A DNA stretch of 64,000 bases, taken from Thermothielavioides terrestris NRRL 8126. Lineage: Eukaryota > Ascomycota > Sordariomycetes > Sordariales > Chaetomiaceae. The notes beneath the pieces were generated by a model that searched no databases, was not told the origin of the DNA, and saw only the letters and a program-made list of their open reading frames with translations. The stretch lies in assembly GCF_000226115.1 (NCBI RefSeq), contig NC_016461.1:2232001-2296000 (forward strand). Reading direction: 5' to 3'. Shown piece after piece: positions 32,411 to 44,842 of this stretch. Made by a program: the position numbers and the translations under genes. Every line of letters starts with the position of its first letter. The first letter of the stretch is position 1.

Positions 32411-34862
32411 GTTGTCGTTACCGTGAGACGGTTATTAAGAATACGTTAGGTGTGTAGTGTAGCGAGAGCAAGTGGCAATGCTGCAACGAGCGTTATCGTA
32501 CACAAAGTGAACGAGAGTATCGGTATAGTGTAGACCAAGATGATGGGAATACACAGCGAGCGTCAGGGTCGGCTGAGTCAAAACAGGTGAGGTGGAAATT
32601 GGAATTCTCGTCCCTGATGCGCGGGTTGGGCGTTCTTAATAACCCGTCGTCACGAGCCAACCAGCCCAAGCGGCAGCTCATGGGCGCGGCGTGTGTGTCT
32701 CTGCCCTGGCCCAGCGAGCGGCAAGGAGAACTTCCACTTGCATCCATGGGTGGGCTGCCCTCCAGCTTCTCCGCCGCCACATCCAAGGAAACTCGGCCAT
32801 GCTGTCTCCACTCCCAAACACGAGGGGGGGTTCGTCCCTCGCCATCCATTCAAGTCGCGCCGCACTGCAACGGCATGCAGGTTAATAAACCTGGCAACGA
32901 GCCGGGAATGCATGGACAGCCCAGGGGGCAATCAGAGTTCACTCCGTCTCCCTCGCTGGTATGTTACTACGCTAGTGTACACTATAATGTACGACGATTC
33001 TGTGCCTCGTTTCACTTCCAGTTCTCCTCTCGTTGGTGTGAGGCTGTTCCATCACATTTGCACCCGTCCAACCTGTCCGTCACACCACCCCTCGCATTGG
33101 GACACGAAATGCCAGGCGCACACAGTCCACGGCACTCCACTACGGAGCTCACTGCCCGGCTGGGTCTTCAGCCCAGCTGGCCTCGGAAAGGGAAAAGCAA
33201 TGCCACGCCAAAATTACGGGGACGGCGCCGCAGGGGGTGGCGGCGGACCAGGGCAGCGCCAAGCGCCATTGCCCGATCTGGCCCTCCGATCACTCTGGGC
33301 GCCAATCAGGAGGCGGGCCTTCACGTACGCTGTGTACACGTAAACAGGTGCCAGGGAGAAGACGGAAAAGACTGGGGCGCTGTGAACCGGGCCGTGCGAG
33401 CCCGGGGGACCTTGCCCAGCCAGCCGTGTCGTCGGTTTAGCCGAGTCATGTACGGAATGCTCTGTAGTCATGGCTTTTTGCGCAAGGAAATAAGAGCCTG
33501 CGGCAAAATTCAGTACATGAACAATCATCGAAAATGCTCGAGGAGGCCGGGAACGGAGTCGACGGGGCTCGTCTCTCGGGGTCCTATCGTTGATTTGTGT
33601 TGCGGATGTTGATGATGAGCATCGAAGGTGGGCGGCGCAGTGGACGATCATCCGACGATTCGCGTGCTTGCGCTCGCTGGCTGGTGTGGAGCCAGGGAGA
33701 AAGGCGTAAGGCCATTGACCAGGAGCTGCAAGCAGGGGCCAAGCCATCAAGTGTCTGGGCCGTGCCGAGGACAGCGCCGAACTCGTTTTGTCACCTGGAC
33801 ACGAATGCTTCAGCTCGAGTCGACTGTGATTTGTTCCGTCCTTTTTGTTCACTCAACCTGAACAGGATGCAAGACACAGAGACCGCGCTCGTTCAACCAT
33901 TTGCGGCAGAAGCGGACAACTAGGTAGGTAATATTAGAGGCCACCAATCTCCCATGTCTGGAGAGTCTCCCGCAACCGGTTCGCGACACAACCTTCTGTG
34001 TAGTCAATACTGGAGGCAGTGTGGAACGTGGTTGCCACTGTGCGCAGCCACAGGAACAGGGAGAAGCAAAAGAAGCTAGCAGAATCTTCCAGCGTTGCAA
34101 TGCAATGCGATGGGTCCGCCAGGATGGAAATACAGTGTACACTATGTACATGTACAATTCCACGGCGAAACAGCGCTGAGCCGCTCCGAGACCCGCGTAC
34201 CCTGCTTCATCGGTGGTATGGAGGTGAAGCCATCGAGAACTTGGCCAACAATGTCGAGCTGATGTTCGGCTGCGAACGGGGCGCTGGCGAAGGTCAACAG
34301 TTGCCGTCTCTGATGCTTTTCCCGGTCCTGATTGAGCAAGGGTGAGACAGTGTACATAGTGTAGACTGCCACACCGTTTTCCCTTTAGCCAACATGTGTT
34401 ATACAATCACCCACTGGACTAAGTCTTAACCACGGGGTGCAGCACCTCCATGTGCGGGCTCGGCTTGCGCGAGCTGGAAGGTTCAAGTCTAGGATCCTCG
34501 CGTAGACGACCAACCCCGGAGTCGCAGGGTAGATGCGATCCTGGGGCGACGCAAGTCCTAACAGCGCCTCAAGCTGGAGTCGCGAAGTTGGGTCCGAGGA
34601 TTGTCGCAGTGGCGGAGCCTTTCCCTAAGCCTTGAGTATTCCTTCGTGTGAGGGGACGGCGGTCTCCTGTACACGGAGAGGGGTCGCAGCGACTCCAGCT
34701 CGGGACACGCAGTCGATGTCTGTTGTCATGACTCTGGAGGGGGGAATCCACCTTTCGGCGCCCCAAACAGGCACGTCAGAAGAGCCGTCTCGCATGGCCC
34801 AACTTGGTGAAGCGGGGTGGTCTCCCGCCCTCGAATCCACGCTGCTCAACCCGCCCGCAGCC
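32411..34862. other. 2.4-kb gene-free stretch
   Basis: Upstream of the secreted protein gene and downstream of SLD5. One 341-codon frame (32587-33612) is open but its composition is unlike the neighbouring genes and I see no motif; treated as non-coding. Small inverted GTACACTATGTACA-type motifs occur at 34138-34150 and 34351-34363. Confidence 0.5.
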
Positions 34863-35623
34863 TCACACCAGCTCGGCGCTGCCAGCCTCGACCAGCGGTT
34901 TCGCGTCGGACCAGCGCAGGATCATGATATCGCTCTCCCTCCCGTCGACGTCGGCATCCGAGTCGACGCCGCGGCCGGCCACAACGGTGTCCTTCAGCAG
35001 CCGGATGAACACGGCGGTCTCGAGATCCGGCGCGTCGATCATGCTCATGCCGCCGGCGGTGTCGTTCAGGTTCTGCAGGTTCGCGGGGAAGGCGGACAGG
35101 AAGGAGGACAGGTAGTGGTTGTGCAGCAGGGCCTGGTGGCGGGTGGCGTAGGCCAGCTCGACGTCGGACAGGCGGGCGCGCAGGGCGTCGGTCGACAGGT
35201 AGTGCAGCGCGTGGCGGTCGATCTTGGCCAGGCGGGCGCGCAGGAAGCTGCGCACCAGGTAGCGGTAGCGCTCGAGCTCGGTCTGGATCACGATCAGGGC
35301 GAAGTTGGTCTTGGGGTCCATGTCGCCCGTCATCTCCTCGACCTTCTCGATCTGCCGCTTGATGGCATCGTTGATGCGCTCGAAGAGGCCGTTGGCTGGC
35401 CAGCTGCAAGCTCAGGTCAGTATGGGTGGGTGGTTGTCCAAGCATTCAATTCGGGGCTGGATGGAGGGGAATGGCTCGCGGATTCAGGGTCAACTAACGG
35501 AAGGAGCTCGGGGGCAGATCGTTCGGCGACCCAGGCGCGCGTCAGGTCTTGGAGATCGCGCTTCTCCTGCGGCACGGCGTGGAATGTCGGGTCGACTTCC
35601 CGCAGGATGTCGTCAATGTCCAT
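34863..35623 (-). CDS. SLD5: GINS complex subunit Sld5
   Basis: Subunit of the GINS tetramer, part of the CMG replicative helicase. Two exons, 35623-35499 and 35403-34863, about 221 residues. The N-terminal [11 protein letters not shown], then [45 protein letters not shown] across the splice, and the helix [26 protein letters not shown] are characteristic of Sld5; the C-terminal beta-rich B-domain ends [22 protein letters not shown]. Length matches fungal Sld5 (about 220-230). With cdc6 this is the second replication gene in the window, but they are 11 kb apart and not linked in any visible way. Confidence 0.95.
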
Positions 35624-38408
35624 GGTGAGGATGCTCTATACTATGTATATTTGAAAGCTTCCAGGCTCGTTTGGCAGGTCCTGAGTTGGTGTGTCCTCTC
35701 GTGCCACAGTGCACACTGCCCTGCATACACAGTCGCGCTGGATGTGAACAAACATCAGTCGCGTCGGGTCTGCAGTCCCGCTCGGCTCGGCGTTGTTGTG
35801 GGGGCCGTCAGGCGGCCCGAGTGCGTGCCAAGATTCAACCTTGCCGACTGCCGGTCCACACAACCCACCCATAAACCACAGCGCCTTAGCCAGCTGGACT
35901 TGGCAACTTGGCGGGCCGGGCCAGTACGACAGGGACGTGGAGCGAGCAGACCGACTCTGGCAGACGAAATGGCTTCTTCAGATGGATCCTTTCGCGACCA
36001 CGCTCCCAGAGCGCGATCGGTCAGGTTTCCACCGGATAGGTGAGACATCGCCAGGCCCACATGAAACATTGGTCGCTGGCATGTCGTGGCTGCTGGAGAG
36101 TGAATGCTCGACGTTATTGTTGTCGGGGTCGTTGTTGGGACCCGGGACGGATGAGGATGCCTCGATGAGTGCCTCTGGCAGATAGTTGGGTTTCAAGACC
36201 AGCGTAGGAGCAGTAGCTGGTACAGGTTAAGGGGCATGGTGAGTTCCGTTCCAATATCCAAACTCAAGCGACTTTAACTATTTGCCCCTGACTCACCTGG
36301 AACGTTGTCTCTAAGAGTAAACGAGTGTATAACATGGTACCTTCTCATTTCTCGACGTAGAAGCACTTGAACGAATGTGCTGATTTCCTCACATACTCCA
36401 GGCACTCTGGTACCTTATCAAACCCAGCTCAAGCGAGCATCCTGTTGGAACTACTACCGAGCAGTACTACACATAGTTTCCCGAAACCACACCTGCCTAC
36501 TTGGGATCTGGCTCTGTGTATAACCCATCAGATTAGCCGCTGAACGACTCCTTCCGCTCCGCTACTGAGGGATAGCACGCCCAACTGCAAAACACCCCAA
36601 AGCTCTATCTCATTCTCGAGGTCCGCGTGGGCGAGGCCGAGCTGGAATTGCGGTTGCGGACAAGGGGCATCTTCTGTGCAGCATGATCCATTCACACATA
36701 GGTCCCCTCTCAACGCTTCCCCAGTCCCCAGAAGTCAGAACCAACAACAACAGGAAACCTAACCAGTCAAGCAAACTCTGGTAACAGAATGGACCAACAA
36801 GACGAAGTCAGCGTCCCAGAAGTGGGCAGCAATGCCCCAAACTCGAGCATCAGCGTTCGCAACCCCCCGTCCTCCCCTTTTCGCGCCGGGGGATTTTCGT
36901 AGCCGGCCACCTCCCTTTGCGCCAGCGCGGGGGGGGGGGGGGGGGGTTGGCCGGTGAGCTTTTTGGTCCAAGGTTGAACCAAGGACCGTACACGCTCCCC
37001 ATCTTCCATGCGGGCGCAAACCCGCGCCGGTTGGATGCCTGGGTGGCTTGCTGTTGTGTGACTCGCGAACTTACACCTGCCAAGACACATGAAGAGACAT
37101 AACAGCCTCTTTGCATATTTTCCAGCTGCGGCAAACTGAAGGGTGGTGGCTGGTTGCCGGGCAAACGCTCCAGCGTCTGAGGAAGAACCAAGAAGTTTGA
37201 TACTCGAGTCCTATCATGCCTTCAGTTCAAAACCGCCATGACAGGCATCATACGCTGGCTGAACTGGTTGCGAGAGGGACCAGAGCTTGCTTTCGAGATT
37301 GTTGGGAAAGCCAATATATTGGCTCTCGGACAGGCCATTGGAGCGAAGACATATCGAGAAGTTCCTGGGGTCGCTCTTATCGCAATACCGGTCCAAAACA
37401 AGCCTGGACCGTCTCTCTGGGCGCATTCTCCACGTGCTGGACGTCTCCAGTCAATGTGCTCAGGAGTCCAGGTATCCATTCCGCCCTTCCGTTCTTAGCC
37501 TGAGATGTTTGCTCTGGACGGTCTCCCAGGTGCTCACTCTCGAAGTCAACCTCCTCGACTGTTTCTCGGAGGCCCTTAGGAGGTTTGGAAGCCCGGGATA
37601 CGTGCACATGACGCGCCCAAAGCCTGCTCCGTTGGAAAAGGCAATATCTTTTCTCTTCATACCTCATGTTCTCATATCCAGGGTGACAGTCGTAGTTGCC
37701 TTTGATGCAATCTCCCTCTTTCATACTCGTCAACCCCCTCCGCCTGTTCTCGGGGCTATTTTCTGTGATCTTCGGGACTCTAGGGGTCTCAGTCTCGACT
37801 ATGTGCTGGATGGCAGTCTCCAGAATTACAAACTGGCCTTGCCACCCTCGGAGATGTTCACTGGGGGGCCTTTGGCTTGCGACCGAGCCAGGTCGAGCTG
37901 GGAGATATCTTGCCGACAATGCATGGAATCGGTTATGGACTCGGGTGGAAACGACTTGATCGCGGCGAGCGCAACTCGGTCACTTTTTAGCTGGGTGATG
38001 CGAAATTGAAGGGTGGTTGAACTCCAGTCGAGGGTCGTACATGAAGCTTCTCAATGGCTATCTTCTCAGCGGCTATGGGCCCCGGGCGGGAGGGAAGAAG
38101 CAGGCGCGAGGGCCGGCCCCTTTCATCGAGTCAAGAACGGACATCAATCGTCACACCATTCATATTCATGCCAGAACAACAAGAAAAATATAGTTATATC
38201 CAATCCGCCTGCGCACGGCCAACCACATATCGTCAGATATATGTGTATATATACACCATCTTCTCCGTCACATAAGCTCAACTAACGCCAGATCCCCCAA
38301 CCCACCAGCCTCGTTGCTTCCACACCCACAGTTCTCCTATCCTCGGACGCGACACCAGAACCAAAACCCGCCCAGACCGAGCCAGAGAGAGCAGCGTCGA
38401 CATCATCG
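35624..38408. other. 2.8-kb gene-free stretch with a G18 run
   Basis: Between the SLD5 start and the palF stop. Opposed frames at 37287-38009 (plus) and 37377-37919 (minus) are open but neither has a recognisable motif, start context or splice pattern; a decayed gene cannot be excluded. A run of 18 G lies at 36929-36946. Confidence 0.5.
36929..36946. repeat. Homopolymer run of 18 G
   Basis: Seen directly. G-tracts of this length are rare and may form a quadruplex or mark a sequencing-difficult spot. Confidence 0.9.
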
Positions 38409-41139
38409 TCAGCGCTCATACCTAGGCAACGGCTCCTGCCCCACCGCGGCCGCCCCCGCCCCGCCGGCCAGCCGCCCCGCAGCCGCGGAACAAGAAGAAG
38501 AAGACTCGGCGCCGACCCCGCCATACGCGAAGTGCGGCCCGTACGCCGCCTCCTCGCCATCCTGGCCCCGTCGTACCTCGTCAAGCGCCGGCGCCGAGGG
38601 CGCAAACTCGGCGGCCGAGCCGGCGGCGGGGAAGAATCCCAGCACCGCTTCGGGCGGCGGCGCCGTGGCCTGGTGGTCGGCCAAGCTGCTGCTGCTTGCC
38701 CCGCCGCCGCCGGCGGCACCGGCGGCATGGCCATCGTAGTCCTCGGGGAACTCGGGCGGCGCGCTCGCCTCGGCCAGCAAGCGCCGGCGCTCGAGCTCCT
38801 GCTTGTCTTCGGTCTGGAGGTGCGGCGGTGTCCCGGCGGGGCCGCCGCCACCTCCGGCGAGGTCTTCCAGCGTCGGCGCGGACGGCACTTCCTGCGGACT
38901 GCGGGACGGGACGGGCGTGGCGGCGAGGTTGTGGTCGTCGTCGCCGTCGTCGGCATCGTAGATGTTTTCGCCGTTGTGTAGGTGTGGGTTGGCCGAGGGG
39001 CCCGCGGCGGGCGGTTCGGGCGGCGGCTGGCTGGGGAGGAGCCGTTGCTCGGCGCGTCTGATGCGCTCCTTTTCCGTGAGCGCGCTCTCGTCGGGCACCT
39101 GCGGCGGAGGGATGTAGTGCGGGGCGGATGGTGGCTGCGGAGGAAGGGGGTTCCAATAAGGGTAGGGTTGGGGCGACTCCGGAGGGTGCGCATGGGGAGA
39201 TGGCGAGGAGTCCTGCTGCGCATGGTCATCTGGCGCATAGCCGTCATCATTGTCCGGGAATACCGGCCCATGGTGGTTCTCGTCCCTGCCGCCATTGTAG
39301 GCCTCGGCGTCGACGTCCGGCACGGCGTGAGCAGAAGGGTCCGGCTTTGCGGGCCTCTTGCCGCGCAGCCTGCTGCTATCTGTCGTCCCCACGACAACCT
39401 CAGACACCACGCAGATAACGCCCTTCTGCCGTCGAAGCCCAGCCGTGTCGATTATGCTCGTGCCCCACGAGGTCACGGAGGTTGGCTCCGCATCGAAGGC
39501 CCCGCCGGCCACGCCGAGCGGTCCTGCCTTGGGGCCCGGCCTCGTCCCCGACGGGCCTTGGAGCTGGTTAGCCAGCCTGCCCCCGAGGTCTACGATCACC
39601 TCAATGTGGTACTTGAAGGAGATCATCTCATAAGGCACGCCCTTGATTGTGGGAAATACGTCCGCGGGCACTCGCACCGACGTCGTGAGACTGGCAGTCA
39701 GGGTGGCCGGGTCGATGATGAGGGGGGCAAATGCCTGGGCCAGGTCCTTCCGGAACACGCTGCAGGAGCCGGCCGACGACAGTGAGAGCCCGCCGAGCCC
39801 GGTCTTGGATTTGGGGTAGTACTCCTCCTTCTCCAGCCGCCGAGCTTCATCTTCGGGTAGGTCCTTGGCGAGCAACGGGGGAGACCAGTCGATGCGTCCC
39901 AACCTGTAGAGAGTCACGATGACGCCGTGCAGGCTCTTTATCCGTCTGATATGCTGCACCGAAATTTTGATGGGTATCACATCTCCCCGAAGACAGCCGC
40001 CTTTCAGCAGCTCGACTGTGGCTGTGATGGTCCTCTCCCTGATTCCAGGGATCGTCTTCCCACATATTGGAGCGGTGGCGGCCAACACGTGGTTTCCATC
40101 ACCGGCCCTGCTCAGGCCGGTGCTTCCGCTGACGGCGCTGTCGCTGCTGATGCTCCGGACTTCGCTGGGCTCAAGACCCCGGGCGTTGCCGTTGTTGTTG
40201 ACCGTCGACTCGTGCTCGAGGTCATCGAGAACCACGGACCCGGAACCCTCGGTAGAATTCTCATTCGCCCGCGTCAAGTCCGGGTCGGAGGCCGGCAGGG
40301 CTGCTTCGAGTGTCGCGGGACCCTTTTCCGTGCTGGTGGCGAGTTGCCTTTTCCTCCTGGGCCGTTTCGAGATGGGCTCGAGGGAGATTGTACGCGGGCG
40401 TGGCGGGGCCAGAGGCCCGACATCAACCTTCTCGACAAGGTAGACCTTGCGTTCGCAGCTGGTCTTGGGCGCACCTTTGTTCCCTATAGACGTCGGGCGG
40501 GTCAGGGTAGCCGTAATCATGTAAGAGATGGTCCCGCGCTCGAACTGGGGCGACCCCACCAACGTTAGCAAGGTCGGGGTTCACAATGGAAGAGAGCGCG
40601 TAACTCCGGGAAAAGCCAACACATACATCTATGCTGCTCGGCAGCCGTTCGGCGGGGAAAAGGAGGTTGAAGTTGAACTCGTATCGGCCCGGCTCGAGCC
40701 TCCCATCGCCGCTGAGCGTCTGCTCGTCCTGAAACAGTCTCACAGCGCCGCTCCCGTGGCTCTTGTGGCGCGACCCGCGGCTAGGGATGGCTGGGACGTC
40801 GGCGGGGTCGAGTACAGGCTCGTTCGCCGGCGCGTTCGGGCTCTTGTAGACGCGCATGTAGCCATGCAGCGACACGACCAGGTGGGTGATACGGACGGGC
40901 TTGATGACGGTCAGGACCACCGCGCCGTGCACCTGGTCGCCCGCGGCATAGACGCGGTGGGGCTCGGCGGGGCGGACATGGAAGTCGACGATGTGACGGG
41001 GGCGCGATCGGAGTGGCAGACTGAAGCGGGAGAAGAAGGAGGTGTTCCTGGAGGACGGAGGCTCCTCCGGGGCTGACGCAGACGACGCAGGGGCAGAGTC
41101 GGCGTTGAGGTTGTTGGCTGGCTTCTTCGAGAAGCCCAT
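38409..41139 (-). CDS. palF: pH-response arrestin PalF/Rim8
   Basis: Arrestin-like adaptor that binds the plasma-membrane pH sensor PalH and starts the Pal signalling that activates the PacC transcription factor at alkaline pH. Two exons, 41139-40627 and 40544-38409 (82-nt intron), about 882 residues. Arrestin-N begins at RHIVDFHVRPAEPHRVYAAGDQVHGAVVLTVIKPVRITHLVVSLHGYMRVY; after the splice ERLPSSID-FERGTISYMITATLTRP continues it. Arrestin-C includes LLKGGCLRGDVIPIKISVQH and VYLVEK/WSPPLLAKDL-like segments. The last 350 residues are acidic, Pro/Ser/Gly/Ala-rich and probably disordered, ending PLPRYER. Rather long for the family because of this tail. Four GCCAAG hexamers lie 264-347 bp upstream. 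Confidence 0.93.
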
Positions 41140-42074
41140 CTATGCTTGCTGCGCTGGCACACAAACGGGCTCGCGGTGCGGATGGCACGGACGGTGCGAA
41201 CGGCGTATTTGGCACGCCCGGGAAGCGGCGGAGAGGACACCGGGGTACCGGAGGTCAAGTCGGGCGTCGGCGTCGTCGCTGGCCATGGGACGCACAAGGT
41301 CGGGGCCAGCGGCGGGCTTGCGCGCAGAGCGCAGTCGTCGGACTGCGGTCGCGATCGCAACGTGGGAAACTCGAGCGCCGAGTCGAGAAGGCGAAATAAA
41401 TAGCCAAGAGAACGTGGTGGATGAGGCTTGGGGGGTTTGCATATGCCAAGGCGAGAGACGCACTGGATGCTTGGCTTTTTGCCAAGAGGACAGGACAATC
41501 GCGGGGAGCGGCGGAAGGGTGGAGGAGGGAGTCGGGCCCTCCCTGCTTGCGTGAGTCGAGTGGACCCAAGGACTGGACCTGAGAACGCCTGGGCGTCTTG
41601 GCGCTGACCAGGGTGGAAATCAAACAACGGCAAGGCCCCTCCTTGACAAATACGAATGCTTTTCACGGGATGGATACCTATCGCAGTAGTATATGTCCGT
41701 GCGAATACACTAGTGTACTCGCTTATTCCATGCACAGGACGCACGCAAAATCAACGCAAGGCTCTCATGTGCCAATATCCCAACATCCGCACAGTAAGCT
41801 ACGGCTGCCCGGTGTCATACATAGTAGGTAGCTTGAAGAGGGTCCTCGTATTCATATTCGCCCCGGAGCCCGGGACATCCACAATTGATCCTTCGGCAAT
41901 CCTCAACTTTTCCCCTCTCCATTTTTGGCAGAGCAACTCCGGTCTCGGCCCGATCTTCCTCCCGTCCCCGGCTTTCACAATCGAACCTCCCGGCCATCAG
42001 CCCGACCAGGCCAGCGCCCGGAGGCTATGCGCGTTGACCCATCTCCAGCGCCGTGACGGCCGGATTCAGCCCGT
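41140..42074. other. palF upstream region
   Basis: About 930 bp between the palF start and the 3' end of the 2EXR gene. Holds the PacC-type hexamer cluster; otherwise no gene seen. Confidence 0.6.
41403..41486. promoter_or_regulatory. Cluster of four PacC-type GCCAAG sites
   Basis: GCCAAG (fits the PacC consensus GCCARG) at 41403-41408, 41445-41450 and 41481-41486 on the plus strand and CTTGGC at 41470-41475. The last two form an inverted pair separated by 5 bp. By simple base expectation one GCCARG hexamer per kb is normal; four in 84 bp is not. Position upstream of palF suggests feedback by the pathway's own output factor. Confidence 0.6.
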
Positions 42075-43241
42075 TCAAAGAGCAAAATGCCGTAGAGCGG
42101 GGTGGGAGTGGAACAGAGGCCAGCCATACTCATCCACGTCCTTGTAGCTATCCACCTCAGGGGGATATTCCTCTTCGTCGCCGACCGGGCCGAACGGCCA
42201 AGCCCCGTCTTCGTTTCGGTAACGAAACCGGTTCTTGGTCGCCTCAGCCCTAATCTGTCCCCATGTCTTCCCCGGAAAGTCGCGTCGAATATCATCTTCG
42301 GTGAGCGGCGAGTCCTCTTTTTCCTCGTAGTCGACACCGGAGCCCCTCTTCACGATGACCAACAGCTCTTTCTTTGGTTCGTCCCCAGTCATCAGTTCGG
42401 GGTCTGCGGGGAACGTGTCTTCCCTCAGGTTCTGGCCATGCCGAGGCTTCTGTTCGAATTTGACCCGTCTGCTCGGGTCGAGGATCGAACCGTACTTGGC
42501 AGGCTCCTTGGCTCGGTAGACAACCACGGAAGGGTTCGAGGCTACCCCGTCGCGAGCTTCCATGATGGTTTGCCAGTGCTTTGGTTGGGGCTTCCTCCAG
42601 TATTGGGGCTGAGCCTTCCAGCGATCCCTTGGGTGGGAAATGCTTTGCTCTAACGGGAACCCGAGCATTTCTGAGGTGTGGCAGATGTAGCGCAGAGTAT
42701 TCCATCCGTTGCCGTGCTTGATGAGACCGGTGAGTGCATCGTAGCAGACGTGAGGTGCACCGCCGCCAAGAACTGTGAGCTGGTCAAGCCGCAGGCCTGG
42801 AAGGAGCTTGAGAGCGGAGACAAGACGGTGATGGACGTCATAATCAGAGTGGGAGAGCTTGAAAAGGTCGCCACGGATTCTCATGTGGCGTAACTTTGAG
42901 AGAGTATCGATGGGCCGGGCAGAAAGCCTGTCGAGCATTGTTTCAATATCCTCGAAGCAAAATGTGACGTAGCGAAGCCACGAGTCGCCAATCTCGAGCC
43001 GCGCTCGACGACAGGTGCGGAGGAGAGCGAGGCCGTTGCCCGCAGGCCTGAACCAGGCTTTGTGATAGCCCTTGGCCGGCCTTTGTCCGAAAGTGAACCT
43101 TGTAGAACAGAAGAGCTGAGTCCAGATAAGGTTTCGAATTTCCTGCGGCAGTCTCTGGAAGAGCAGGCTTCCTGTTTGCGGATCGACGCTGGCGCTCTGT
43201 TCCGGATATTCGCACTTCTGCTCCTTGGTTTTCTCCGCCAT
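42075..43241 (-). CDS. 2EXR/DUF7730 F-box-like protein
   Basis: Intronless frame; the first ATG (43241) gives about 388 residues (the frame is open upstream to a TTG only). The segment LLFQRLPQEIRNLIWTQLFCSTRFTFGQR near residues 30-56 is the typical fungal 2EXR motif, related to F-box and found in large lineage-specific families of unknown function. It is followed by LALLRTCRRARLEIGDSWLRYVTFCFED, also normal for the family. The C-terminal 150 residues are charged and end with aromatic and His residues (YGWPLFHSHPALRHF). Possible role as substrate adaptor; no evidence here. Confidence 0.75.
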   Translation of the reverse strand: MAEKTKEQKCEYPEQSASVDPQTGSLLFQRLPQEIRNLIWTQLFCSTRFTFGQRPAKGYHKAWFRPAGNGLALLRTCRRARLEIGDSWLRYVTFCFEDIETMLDRLSARPIDTLSKLRHMRIRGDLFKLSHSDYDVHHRLVSALKLLPGLRLDQLTVLGGGAPHVCYDALTGLIKHGNGWNTLRYICHTSEMLGFPLEQSISHPRDRWKAQPQYWRKPQPKHWQTIMEARDGVASNPSVVVYRAKEPAKYGSILDPSRRVKFEQKPRHGQNLREDTFPADPELMTGDEPKKELLVIVKRGSGVDYEEKEDSPLTEDDIRRDFPGKTWGQIRAEATKNRFRYRNEDGAWPFGPVGDEEEYPPEVDSYKDVDEYGWPLFHSHPALRHFAL

Positions 43242-44842
43242 CGTGGTGGCAGCGCTGCGGCGCTTGTCGTGTCCACCAACAGGAGCAGAGTGATTTAATC
43301 TCGTCAATGTGAGTTTCTGCTAAATGCAGGCGCAGGCGCCGTGTGAGCTGCAATCGGCTCACGACAGGCTTTGCGGATCGCTGTTGAGTCGAATGGCGGT
43401 TTGGATCCCGACCAGAGCCCAGAGGAATGTTGATGCGGGCCCAGTGCCCCGGAACCGGGTTGGCGCGGCACCAAGCCCCAGTGCCTTGGTCTTGGATTGG
43501 TGGGACATTGAAGAGAGGCGCTTCCTGTGGGCGCACAGAACCTTGGAAGGCTTGTCCAAGACATCGTCAACGTCGTCAATATACATACGGAAACTGCATG
43601 ATCTGGCCGCATCTATCATCACAGTTCGGAGTCAGCGCTGTGCTTCGTATCTGTGTTTGCAAGTGATCGCATCTTTCAAGTAACGTGGCGATTAACTCTT
43701 GGGTTTTCCAACAATTACCAACGTTCGCAGTGCCGCCGAAGTGCAACGAGCCTGTGATTCAGCTGTTTTCCTTTTTTTTTTTTATCCGTACATCTAAGGG
43801 AACGCGACGCCGATGAATTGGGAAGGCACTCTCCGACATTCATCACATGTGAGGGACACAGGTTCACCGGCATGCAAAAATACACGACAGAAGCAACCCA
43901 AAACGGAGCCTCACCGTTACTGCCAAGCCCTAGGCACCAACGTTACGCTGCACTAGCCCGAAGCCAAGAATCGGGCCGCAACTGGAATGAGCAGCGCCCA
44001 GAGATCTCGGCGGGTCCTTGGTGTTCCACTTCAGCCTCAACACAACTTCAATGGAGGATGCACGCATTTGTTCCATCCATGGATGCCGTGTTACCAGGGC
44101 AGTTAACGTTAGCCCCTGCCGCTTTCTTTTCGCTGGGCACACTGGTACACTACGGAATACATAACTCGAATGCGCCGGCGCAGCTAACGTTCCGAACCCA
44201 CCTACCTACAAAAAGCAGACTTGACAACGCAACAGCACGTCCGCACCAAGCGGACCTCATCTGATCCTTCGCGATTGGCCGCGTTGCCCTATGGACGTCA
44301 TGGATGCTACACAGTGAGACTGCACTGTGTGTTGGGTGTCAAGTCTGTTGGGGGCCGCGCAGGCGTGTTGCGAGTGGTCTTTCGACTCGCCCGAGGACCC
44401 CGAGGCCCGAAGGAGAAGTTCCAGGCGAACTATGGAGTGTATGGCTTGCGTGCATTCCGGACGCTATATCCGGACGCTGCCCCGTCTTGACTGCAGGATT
44501 CGACCGAGGAGTGGGCGAGTGGCTAATGCGCCGCATTGAGATCGAGCCGACAAGTTTCGGAGTGGATCCTACCTCGAGAAACCTGGAACTGCGGCTCCTG
44601 AAAAACTCGCGGGCAAGGACAGCCTACCTCGATTTGGAAGGAAGGAGACCTGCTCGGTGGCAAAGCTGCGCCGAAGGTCCTGGAGAACGGCACTTGGGGG
44701 CATAGCAGTCGTGAGAACACTTTCACTTTGAAGGTACGGAATGCATGTGCTCCATGAAGGAATGAACCCGGCACAATAACGCGGGCCGGCCTCGCGTTTC
44801 CCCAGACCAACCGTACGGACGAATCGTACGGAAAACGAGAGT
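43242..44842. other. 1.6-kb gene-free stretch
   Basis: Between the 2EXR gene start and the MFS transporter 3' end. A T-rich run is at about 43769-43784. A tRNA-like A-box resemblance near 44513-44535 lacks a T-arm. No gene supported. Confidence 0.55.

Noticed and set aside
32587..33612. 341-codon plus-strand frame
   Set aside because: Composition (scattered Ser/Pro/Arg/Cys/His with no conserved-looking blocks) and absence of a good start context or introns suggest chance.
34470..34500. GGTTCAAGTCT resembling a tRNA B-box
   Set aside because: The flanking five-base arms do not pair, and no A-box or acceptor stem lies upstream.
44500..44590. tRNA-Ser/Leu-like A-box (GGGCGAGTGGCTAATGCG)
   Set aside because: No matching B-box, T-stem or acceptor stem could be formed downstream.
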